From Porphyra umbilicalis (taxonomy: Eukaryota; Rhodophyta; Bangiophyceae; Bangiales; Bangiaceae): a stretch of 64,000 nt of DNA. Below, piece after piece: positions 24,001 through 33,212 of the stretch. The position numbers and the translations under genes were made by a program. Within the stretch, counting starts at the first letter, position 1; the number at the start of each line of letters is the position of its first letter. The DNA is taken from the NCBI GenBank assembly GCA_002049455.2, contig KV918945.1, positions 1 through 64,000 on the forward strand, in the 5' to 3' direction. The notes below the pieces were generated by a model. That model was not told where the DNA came from and searched no databases. It saw only the letters and a program-made list of their open reading frames with translations.

Positions 24001-27000
24001 TCAGCAAAGCCCCATGGCCTCGACATGCTTGTCGTGCTTGGTCTTGCCGAGCTCCTTCGTCATCGGGTCCGCCACCATGTCGTCCGTTGCACAATGCTCC
24101 AATGTCACCTTGTCCGTCGTGATGGCCTCGCGCACAAAGTGGTAGCGAATGTCGATGTGCTTGGTGCGCTTGTGCTCGACGGGGTTCTTGGAGAAGTCAA
24201 TGCACCCGCTGTTGTCGACCTTGATGTTGATCGGCCCGCCCGAGATCGCTGTCCGCAGCCCTTGAGTTGCCACGCTTTGCACGAGCTTGTTAAGCCAAAC
24301 AGCTTCCTTGCTGGCCTCACATAGAGCCATGTACTCAGCTTCCATCGTCGACAGCGCCACCGTCTTCTGCAACTTAGAACCCCAGCTGACGGCTGCTCCG
24401 CCAAAGATGAAGGTGAAGCCCGTTGTAGAACGTCGCGTCTCGTGGTCACCCGCCCAGTCGGCATCACTAAAGCCTTGTAGAACACAGGAAGAGTTCTTGT
24501 CGAAGACCAGCCCCTTGTTCATCGAACCCTTGACGTACCGTAGAACGCGCTTGATCGCCGCCCAATGCTCCTTGCCGTAGCACGAAACAAACCGACTCAG
24601 CTTCCCGATAGCGAAGGCGAGGTCAGGACGTGTCCCGACCATCAGGTACATCAGACTGCCGACAGCTTCGCGGTAGGGCAGCGTGTCGTCGCTCTCGTCG
24701 GCCTTGACCAGCTGCAGGCCCACCTCCAGCGGCGTTCCGATCGGGTTGCACTCCGCCATCCCGAACTTCTCCAGCACTTGCCCCGCGTACGTGCCCTGCG
24801 ACAGCTTGAGGGTGCCCAACGCCTTGTCACGCCTAATCTCTAGCCTGACGATGACCTTCGCCTCGCCTAGGTCCTTCATCTCAAAACGCTTGTGCAGAGC
24901 GTCCTTAATCTTGTAGATCGCCGCCAGGCTTGATGCCACCAACAGAAGATCGTCGACGTACACCAGGACGATGATGATTTCGCCGTCATCCATAAGGAGG
25001 TAAAGGCATGCATCCGGGTCAATGTTATTGAACCCTTGTGACTTGAGGAAGTCGTCGAGCTTGGCGTACCACATCTTCGGAGCTTGCTTCAGCCCATACA
25101 GCGCTTGGAGGAGACGACACACCTTGTCAGGATACGTCGGATCGACATAGCCGTCTGGCTGCTCCATATAGACCTCCTCGTCAAGGTCGCCGTTGAGGAA
25201 TGCCGTCTTGACGTCCATCTGATGTAGCTCCCACCCGTTCGCCGCCGTCATCGCCAGGATGCATCGAATGGTGGTGAACTCGGCCACCGGCGCGAACGTT
25301 TCGTTGAAGTCGAGCCCCTTGATGTGCCGGTTCCCCATGAAGCACAGGCGCGCCTTGTGCCGCGTCGTGTTGTTCCCGTTCTTGTCAACCTCGTTCTTGA
25401 CCTTGTAAACCCACTTGCCCTTCAGCACGCGTCGACTGGCCGGGCGATGCGTCAAGCGCCAAGTCTTGTTCTTGCGGATGGCCTCTATCTCCTCGTCCAT
25501 GGCAATCAGCCACTTAGCCGATTCGTGCCCTTGAACGGCTTGCACGTACGTCGTGGGCGCCTCGTGAGCAACCAGGCTCACCGGGCGCCAGTACTCGACA
25601 GGTGGTCGCCGCGCTCTGCCGCTCCGACGCAGCGTGTCTTGAGAGCCGCCACAACCTTGACTGTCGTCCGCGGACTTGTCAGACCCATCGTCTTGCTTTT
25701 CATCCTTGTCGTCATTGTCAGCATCTACGTCTTCGCCGTCGCTTGTAGAACGCAAGCCCGTCTCGACTTCGACGTTTTAGTCTCCGGGGAGCTCCTCTGC
25801 AACTTCTGCCACCTCGCTTACGTTCGTCTCGGCGAACACGACGCTTCGTGCCTTGACGACCTTGCCGTCGTCGAGGATGACCTTGTACGCCTTGCTGCCG
25901 TCGGGATAGCCTAGGAAGACGCCCTTCGCCGCCTTGTCGCCAAACTTGCCGTCGATGTGACTTTTGTGCAGCACCACCCAGCATGTCGACCCAAACACCC
26001 GCATGTGGCTTACGTCGGGCTTCTTCCCGGTCCACAGCTCAAAAGGCGTCTTGCCGTCGGGAAGCGCCCGGCTGGTGACGCGGTTCTTGATGTACACCGC
26101 CGTCTTGATGGCATCCGCCCAAAGATCCTGATCGACGTCCTTGTGTCGCATCATGGTGCGAGCCATCTCCACGAGAACTCGGTTAAGCAGCTCAGCAACC
26201 CCGTTTTGCTGTGGCGTGTCGGGCACCGTGGTCTGGTGCGTCGTGCCGTTCTCATCGTGAAGAGCCTTGAATGCGTTCGACACATACTCGCCGCCATTGT
26301 CGGAGCGTAGGATCTTGATCTTGGTTCCCGTGTGCAGCTGGGCCTTAGTCAGCCACGTCTTGTACTCAGAGAGCAGATCGCTCTTCTTCTGCATGAAGAC
26401 CACGTCTGTCCAGCGGGAGAAGTCGTCGGTGAAGGTGCCAAAGTAGAGCGCACCGCCACGCGACGGCTCCGACATTGGCCCGCCCAGGTCCGAGTGCACG
26501 AGCTGCAGGCGCTTGGTCACTCGACCTCCTCCTGCACTAGGCATAGGCGTCATAGCCGCCTTTCCATACACGCACGGCTCGCAGACGTCCTTGACCGCCA
26601 TGGAAGAGCACTTGAGTCCATTGATGTCCTTGTTCTTGATCATCCGCTTAACGCCAGACACGTTGACGTGCCCAAGGCGCTCATGCCAGAGCTGAAGAGA
26701 GGCCACCGCAGCAATATCCGACAGTGGGGCCATGTCCAGGTGGTAGAGCCCACTCTTCCGCGTGCCGCACGCAGCGACCTTGTCACTAATTTTGATGATC
26801 GTCTTACCGCCCTTGAATGACACTTCCGCACCACGCTCCTCCATCATGCCGACCAACATGAGGTTGAAGCCCATGGTAGGAACATGGAGCACCTTCTCCA
26901 ACTTGATCTTGCGCGTCTTGCCGTGAACGATGACATTAAGCACGACGGTTCCGACGCCCGCCGTGGCTACGGACCCCTTGTCACCCATCGTGACGCTCCG

Positions 27001-27906
27001 TCCCGTAGTCGTCTGATAGTCGTCGAAGCACCCGCGCATCCAGCACATGTGTGCAGACGCCGCAGAATCGACAAGCCACGACTTGGAAATGTCATCGGTG
27101 TCAGCCGCATTGCCCACCAAACAGATGGCGTCGTCGCTGTCGCTACCATCGTCAGCCGCAATCGCGGCCACCTTGTCCTGTCTCTGCTTCTTGGCCTTGA
27201 GCTCTGGGCAATCGTGAGAGATATGCCCAAACTTATGGCAGTAGTAACACTCGATCTTGGAGAGGTCACCACGGCGGCCTTGACCTCGATAGTTGGCGCC
27301 GACGAGTGCCATGTCGCCAATGCGCTTTGTCGACGGTGACTTGTCCGCCTGCCGCCGCTCCTCCTGAAGCAAGCGGCTCTTGACAAAGTCGAGGCTCAGC
27401 TCGTCCTCGCCCTTGGCGTCGAGAGCCACCAGCAGGTTCTCGTACTTGGACGTCAGCCCGTTGAGGACACTCATGGCAACGTCCATCTCTGTCACCTCGC
27501 CGCCCATGGCCTTGAGGTTCTCGCCGAGGTTGCGCACGCGGTTGATGTAGCCCAGCATGCCCTCACCGACGGTCATTTCGACGGTGTAGAACTCGCGTCG
27601 CGCCTTCATCTTGTTCATCAAACTCTTGCGCTGGAAGACACCTTGCAGCGTCGACCATATTTCTGCCGTCGTCTTGCAGCCCGACACGTGCTCGAGCTGC
27701 TCAGATCCAAGGGTGAGCCCAATGATGGCGCTCGCCTTCGTGTCTCGACGCTTCCACACCGCCAACTCGCGGGCATCCGCGTCCGTCGGCTTGCCGTCTT
27801 CGTCAAGCATGTCGTCCAGGTCGCGCAGCGCGAGGACCATCTTAATGCGCTGACGCCACTCGTGGAAGTTCTTCTCCGTCAACTTGTCGATCTTGATGCC
27901 GCCCAT
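24001..27906 (-). CDS. M2 Copia gag-pol polyprotein with in-frame TAA
   Basis: One frame of about 1,300 codons encodes, in order: a UBN2-like Gag (from MGGIKIDK), a zinc knuckle (CYYCHKFGHISHDC, about residue 220), an aspartic protease (WLVDSAASAHMC, about residue 280; DSAA rather than the usual DSGA), a GAG-pre-integrase zinc region (HERLGH...CEPC), an integrase with all three acidic residues (LVHSDLGGP, LRSDNGGEY, NGVAELLNR), an RT with YVDD and an RNase H (SDADWAGD...EAEYMAL). A TAA at 25777-25779 lies in the linker between integrase and RT, and the same TAA occurs in the E copy. Otherwise the frame is open. This is a typical Copia domain order with integrase before RT. Confidence 0.9.
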
Positions 27907-28074
27907 GCCGGCAACGCCTCCGTCCCTGATGTCGTCTTGTCGTAGCGCCCGACCTTGCCGAGCCGTTCGCCTTGACCGTCACGTCCTTGAACCACCTTGA
28001 CCTCGTCTTCTTCGCACTTGCCGCGACCGTCGCGACACCAGCTGGCACACCTTGCTCTTGTCACAGCCCCGGCT

Positions 28075-28088
28075 CTGGGCCCATAACC
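28075..28088 (-). other. primer-binding site (half tRNA-iMet type)
   Basis: Immediately inside the 5' LTR the minus strand reads GGTTATGGGCCCAG. This is complementary to the anticodon arm of eukaryotic initiator tRNA-Met (CTGGGCCCATAACC), not to a tRNA 3' end. Confidence 0.8.
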
Positions 28089-28506
28089 TGTTGAAACGCA
28101 GTGGGGATAGGGGTTGGGGGACCACGGTGAAGTGGTTGAGTGGCTTGAGCTTGTGTGTGTGTGTGCGAACGTGCTTTGTTGGTTGTCCTAAGGGTCGCCC
28201 GCCTCTCCCAACCGAGAGCACCTCTAAAATAGTCCCCACCGGCCCAAGTGCTCCCCCCTCTCGCACCCACACCGACGCCCACGCCCTCGCACCAAATCGA
28301 ATCACTCACCAAATCAAAAGCCACCAGAGCAAAGCGAAGATCAAATCCAAAACATGCCAAAAGTAACGCCCCAAGATGATCCAACACAAATGTGTGCAAC
28401 TTGACCACGTCTTGCAAATGTAACATGTGGGGTACCATAAGGGTCACCGACCATCGTCCAACCGCGAACCGCCAGTGGAGTCGGCGACGAGCATCACAGT
28501 CCAACA
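28089..28506 (-). repeat. 5' LTR now attached to M2 (originally of E)
   Basis: A 418-bp LTR of the GACCCTTAGG/GATCATCTTGG type. Its outer flank is GTCGG (28507-28511), the target duplication of element E (CCGAC at 40681-40685 on the other strand), not that of M2. Confidence 0.9.
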
Positions 28507-29334
28507 GTCGGCGCCAACTATCGAGGTCAAGGCCGCCGTGGTGACCGCTTCAGGACAAGGTGGCCGCGATTGCGGCTGACGATGGTAGCGACAGCGACGA
28601 CGCCATCTGTCTGGTGGGCAATGCAGCTGACACCGATGACATCTCCAAGTCGTGGCTTGTGGACTCTGCGGCGTCTGCACACATGTGCTGGATGCGCGGG
28701 TGCTTTGACGACTACCATACGACCACGGCACGGAGCGACACGACGTGTGTCAAGGGGTCCGTAGCCACGGCGGGCGTCGGAACCGTCGTGCTCAATGTCA
28801 TCGCCCACGGCAAGACGCGCAAGATCAAGTTGCAGAAGGTGCTCCATGTTCCTATTATGGGCTTCAACCTCATGTTGGTCGGCATGTGAAGGAGCGTGGG
28901 GCGGAAGTGTCATTCAAGGGCGGTAAGACGATCATCAAGATGAACGAGAAGACTGCTGCGTGCGGCACTCATAAGAACGGGCTCTACCACCTGGACATGG
29001 TCCCACTGTCGGATATTGCTGCGGTGGCCTCTCTTCAGCTCTGGCATGAGCGCCTTGGGCACGTCAACGTGTCTGGCGTTAAGCGGATGATCAAGAACAA
29101 GGACATCAATGGACTCAAGTGCTCTTCCATGGCGGTCAAGGACGTCTGCGAGCCGTGCGTGTATGGAAAGGCGGCTATGACGCCTATGCCTAGTGCAGGA
29201 GGAGGTCGAGTGACCAAGCGCCTGCAGCTCGTGCACTCGGACCTGGGCGGGCCAATGTCGGAGCCGTCGCGTGGCGGTGCGCTCTACTTCGGCACCTTCA
29301 CCGACGACTTCTCCCGTTGGACCGACGTGGTCTT
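28507..29334 (+). pseudogene. inverted middle segment of Z (gag/protease/integrase start)
   Basis: The segment begins with GTCGG then GCGCCAACTATCGAGG, the exact continuation of the Z gag fragment that ends at 40681 on the other strand. It ends with GTCTT, the M2 target site. It encodes the protease (LVDSAASAHMC), the GAG-pre-integrase region and the first integrase Asp (LVHSDLGGP). About 100 bp containing the zinc knuckle are deleted near 28550, and a small deletion causes a stop near 28887. It lies on plus while the rest of Z is on minus, so it was inverted after M2 and E inserted on its two sides. Confidence 0.85.
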
Positions 29335-29752
29335 TGTTGGACTGTGATGCTCGTCGCCGACTCCACTGGCGGTTCGCGGTTGGACGATGGTCGGTGACCC
29401 TTATGGTACCCCACATGGTACATTTGCAAGACGTGGTCAAGTTGCACACATTTGTGTTGGGTGATCTTGGGGCGTTACTTTTGGCATGTTTTGGATTTGA
29501 TCTTCGCTTTGCTCTAGTGGCTTTTGATTTGGTGAGTGATTCGATTTGGTGCGAGGGCGTGGGCGTCGGTGTGGGTGCGAGAGGGGGGAGCACTTGGGCC
29601 GGTGGGGACTATTTTAGAGGTGCTCTCGGTTTGGAGAGGCGGGCGATCTTTAGGACAACCAACAAAGCACGTTCGCACACACACACACAAGCTCAAGCCA
29701 CTCAACCACTTCACCGTGGTCCCCCAACCCCTATCCCCACTGCGTTTCAACA
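29335..29752 (+). repeat. first 5' LTR of E
   Basis: A 418-bp LTR of the GATCTTTAGG type, the same type as 31446-31863 and the M2 3' LTR. It is preceded by GTCTT, the target site of M2. Confidence 0.95.
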
Positions 29753-29766
29753 GGTTATGGGCCCAG
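29753..29766 (+). other. primer-binding site (half tRNA-iMet type)
   Basis: GGTTATGGGCCCAG directly follows the LTR and is complementary to the initiator tRNA-Met anticodon arm. Confidence 0.8.
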
Positions 29767-29934
29767 AGCCGGGGCTGTGACAAGAGCAAGGTGTGCCAGC
29801 TGGTGTCGCGACGGTCGCGGCAAGTGCGAAGAAGACGAGGTCAAGGTGGTTCAAGGACGTGACGGTCAAGGCGAACGGCTCGGCAAGGTCGGGCGCTACG
29901 ACAAGACGACATCAGGGACGGAGGCGTTGCCGGC

Positions 29935-31458
29935 ATGGGCGGCATCAAGATCGACAAGTTGACGGAGAAGAACTTCCACGAGTGGCGTCAGCGCATTAAG
30001 ATGGTCCTCGCGCTGCGCGACCTGGACGACATGCTTGACGAAGACGGCAAGCCGACGGACGCGGATGCCCGCGAGTTGGCGGTGTGGAAGCGTCGAGACA
30101 CGAAGGCGAGCGCCATCATTGGGCTCACCCTTGGATGTGAGCAGCTCGAGCACGTGTCGGGCTGCAAGACGACGGCAGAAATGTGGTCGACGCTGCAAGG
30201 TGTCTTCCAGCGCAAGAGTTTGATGAACAAGATGAAGGCGCGACGCGAGTTCTACACCGTCGAAATGACCGTCGGTGAGGGCATGCTGGGCTACATCAAC
30301 CGCGTGCGAAACCTCGGCGAGAACCTCAAGGCCATGGGCGGCAAGGTGACGGAGATGGACGTTGCCATGAGTGTCCTCAACGGGCTGACGTCCAAGTACG
30401 AGAACCTGCTGGTGGCTCTCGACGCCAAGGGCGAGGACGAGCTGAGCCTCGACTTTGTCAAGAGCCGCTTGCTTCAGGAGGAGCGGCGGCAGGCGGACAA
30501 GTCACCGTCGACCAAGCGCATTGGCGACATGGCACTCGTCGGCGCCAACTATCGAGGTCAAGGCCGCCGTGGTGACCTCTCCAAGATCGAGTGTTACTAC
30601 TGCCATAAGTTTGGGCATATCTCTCGCGATTGCCCAGAGCTCAAGGCCAAGAAGCAGAGACAGGACAAGGTGGCCGCGATTGCGGCTGACGATGGTAGCG
30701 ACAGCGACGACGCCATCTGTTTGGTGGGCAATGCGGCTGACACCGATGACATCTCCAAGTCGTGGCTTGTCGATTCTGCGGCGTCTGCACACATGTGCTG
30801 GATGCGCGAGTGCTTCGACGACTATCAGACGACTACGGGACGCAGCGTCACGATGGGTGACAAGGGGTCCGTAGCCACGGCGGGCGTCGGAACCGTCGTG
30901 CTCAATGTCATCGTTCACGGCAAGACGCGCAAGATCAAGTTGCAGAAGGTGCTCCACGTTCCTACCATCGGCTTCAACCTCATGTCGGTCGGCATGATGG
31001 AGGAGCGTGGTGCGGAAGTGTCATTCAAGGGCGGTAAGACGATCATCAAGATGAACGAGAAGACTGCTGCGTGCGGCACTCGTAAGAACGGGCTCTACCA
31101 ACTGGACATGGCCCCACTGTCGGATATTGCTGCGGTGGCCTCTCTTCAGCTCTGGCATGAGCGCCTTGGGCACGTCAACGTGGCTGGCGTTAAGCGGATG
31201 ATCAAGAACAAGGACATCAATGGACTCAAGTGCTCTTCCATGGCGGTCAAGGACGTCTGCGAGCCGTGCGTGTATGGAAAGGCGGCTATGACGCCTATGC
31301 CTAGTGCAGGAGGAGGTCGAGTGACCAAGCGCCTGCAGCTCGTGCACTCGGACCTGGGCGGGCCAATGTCGGAGCCGTCGCGTGGCGGTGCGCTCTACTT
31401 CGGCACCTTCACCGACGACTTCTCCCGTTGGACCGACGTGGTCTTTGTTGGACTGTGA
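29935..31458 (+). CDS. E unit 1: truncated Copia gag-protease-integrase ORF
   Basis: The ORF encodes a complete Gag with the zinc knuckle (CYYCHKFGHISRDC), the protease (LVDSAASAHMC), the GAG-pre-integrase zinc region and the first integrase Asp. It then runs into the LTR at 31446, where it stops after four LTR-encoded residues. Integrase core, RT and RNase H are missing. The frame is fully open over 507 codons. A transcript from the LTR at 29335 could therefore make Gag and protease, but nothing shows that it does. The sequence is a mosaic of the complete E unit and the inverted Z segment. Confidence 0.85.
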   Translation: MGGIKIDKLTEKNFHEWRQRIKMVLALRDLDDMLDEDGKPTDADARELAVWKRRDTKASAIIGLTLGCEQLEHVSGCKTTAEMWSTLQGVFQRKSLMNKMKARREFYTVEMTVGEGMLGYINRVRNLGENLKAMGGKVTEMDVAMSVLNGLTSKYENLLVALDAKGEDELSLDFVKSRLLQEERRQADKSPSTKRIGDMALVGANYRGQGRRGDLSKIECYYCHKFGHISRDCPELKAKKQRQDKVAAIAADDGSDSDDAICLVGNAADTDDISKSWLVDSAASAHMCWMRECFDDYQTTTGRSVTMGDKGSVATAGVGTVVLNVIVHGKTRKIKLQKVLHVPTIGFNLMSVGMMEERGAEVSFKGGKTIIKMNEKTAACGTRKNGLYQLDMAPLSDIAAVASLQLWHERLGHVNVAGVKRMIKNKDINGLKCSSMAVKDVCEPCVYGKAAMTPMPSAGGGRVTKRLQLVHSDLGGPMSEPSRGGALYFGTFTDDFSRWTDVVFVGL

Positions 31459-31863
31459 TGCTCGTCGCCGACTCCACTGGCGGTTCGCGGTTGGACGATG
31501 GTCGGTGACCCTTATGGTACCCCACATGGTACATTTGCAAGACGTGGTCAAGTTGCACACATTTGTGTTGGGTGATCTTGGGGCGTTACTTTTGGCATGT
31601 TTTGGATTTGATCTTCGCTTTGCTCTAGTGGCTTATGATTTGGTGAGTGATTCGATTTGGTGCGAGGGCGTGGGCGTCGGTGTGGGTGCGAGAGGGGGGA
31701 GCACTTGGGCCGGTGGGGACTATTTTAGAGGTGCTCTCGGTTTGGAGAGGCGGGCGATCTTTAGGACAACCAACAAAGCACGTTCGCACACACACACACA
31801 AGCTCAAGCCACTCAACCACTTCACCGTGGTCCCCCAACCCCTATCCCCACTGCGTTTCAACA
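31446..31863 (+). repeat. second 5' LTR of E
   Basis: A 418-bp LTR nearly identical to 29335-29752 (one visible difference, GGCTTATGATTTGG instead of GGCTTTTGATTTGG). It is followed by the same primer-binding site at 31864-31877. Confidence 0.95.
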
Positions 31864-31963
31864 GGTTATGGGCCCAGAGCCGGGGCTGTGACAAGAGCAA
31901 GGTGTGCCAGCTGGTGTCGCGACGGTCGCGGCAAGTGCGAAGAAGACGAGGTCAAGGTGGTTC

Positions 31964-32336
31964 TGTGAAGTCGGTGTGGTCAAGTGGGTGCGTTGCTTTA
32001 CTATGGCAGAGGTCCTGGGCCGTGTCCGGCCACCTTATGTACCCCAGGCGGCCCCAGGACAGGTCGTCGGGCAGCCCGCTCTCGGAGCACACCCACGTGC
32101 CTCAGTTCTCAGTGCGCGCGGGCCGCGGCGCACCTCCCAGAACGGGGCATGCACCTCCCCACACAAGGCCCCCCCCCCGAGCTCACCCCAGCAGAGAGTG
32201 CCCACTACGAGACCAACAAATCAAGTACACACAAGTACAAAACATACAACAAGTGCATAGGTAAATACCCAAAACTGAGTCCCAATGCTCAACCGGGTAA
32301 GTATAGACAAATGGAATTGCTGAGCCATGCTCAACA
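31964..32336 (-). repeat. 3' LTR of Copia-B
   Basis: A 373-bp LTR next to a GGGGGGAG polypurine tract on the inner side (minus sense), which marks it as the 3' LTR. Confidence 0.95.
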
Positions 32337-32439
32337 CTCCCCCCAATTACATTGTGACGGTTCCGGAGTCCGGATGCAAGGTAGCCCGGCTTCCGGCTTA
32401 CAGCTTGATTTGGCTTCCCGATCGCCGCTGCTCGGGCCC

Positions 32440-33113
32440 GGGCTGTAGCAGTACAGCCCTCCTCGGGAAGCCATATCAGTTTTGGGCTGTACTGATACAG
32501 AACCCCCCCTCCCCGACTTGGCCGCAAAACGCGATGTGGGCCAAAAAACCGCCCACAGCCAAGTCGACAACCGCCGACTCGGACAGCATCAGAGCACCCG
32601 CCAGCCGACCGCCAGGCCGCCGCAAGCCGCATAACCGCCGCAAAGTCGACGCAAACCGCCGACTTGGTAGAGACGCATGAAGCTGGGCTGTATCAGTACA
32701 GCCCTCCCCCCGCCACTTAAAACAAAAAGACGATGTCCGCCAAGTCCACCTCGGTCGACGCGGACAGCATCGGAGAAGCCCTTAGCCGACCGCCCGACCG
32801 CCGCAGGCCACCCAGTCGGCGTAAAGGCGACGCAAGCCGCTGCCTTCGTAGGGATGCAAGGGCCTGGAGCTGTATCAGTACAGCCGTAACGGCTACCGCC
32901 CAGCCGAAAATCGAATTGACGCGGTCGTCCAATGTTGATCGGATCGTCCGACGAAACGTTCGGTAGACATCGATTCGACCGGCCGCCCCCGACTCGATCG
33001 GCGAAACGTCGACTTGATCGACGAATTTCGGCACGAATCCGACTAGGGCTGTATCAGTACAGCCCGCCGACAATCGGATCCCGATTCCGAGGAGGGCTGT
33101 ACTGATACAGCCC
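32440..33113. repeat. six copies of a 20-bp palindrome in Copia-B 3' region
   Basis: The motif GGGCTGTATCAGTACAGCCC, or its reverse complement with CTGA in the centre, occurs at 32440, 32484, 32685, 32867, 33046 and 33094. Some copies have one to four mismatches. Each has an 8-bp inverted repeat around a 4-nt centre. The DNA between copies is a degenerate repeat rich in GCCGACCGCC and AAGTCGAC motifs. The array fills the untranslated stretch between the pol stop (33213) and the 3' LTR. Possible roles are protein-binding sites or RNA hairpins; the sequence does not decide. Confidence 0.8.
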
Positions 33114-33212
33114 AGCCCCCGACTTCGCCGTAAACCGCCCAATCGACCCGAAGCCGTTCCGGGCCGCCGACACCGCCACTCCGCCGCCAACCGCCGCCCC
33201 CACCGAGGGGGT

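Larger units (their letters stand above)
23548..28506 (-). mobile_element. Copia-A element M2, nested in Z
   Basis: A full-length 4,959-bp Copia-A element inserted into the integrase region of Z in the same orientation. Its left flank is AAGAC (23543-23547). The matching copy of this target duplication is not at 28507 but at the far end of the inverted Z segment (GTCTT at 29330-29334). The left LTR (23548-23965) shares GATCTTTAGG and GGTTTGGAG with the LTRs at 29335 and 31446. The right LTR (28089-28506) shares GACCCTTAGG and GATCATCTTGG with the one at 40263. The present M2 is thus a recombinant of two original elements. Confidence 0.85.

Noticed and set aside
28545-28930. Separate small ORFs in the inverted Z segment as genes
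   Set aside because: They are pieces of Copia gag, protease and pre-integrase broken by small deletions, not independent genes.
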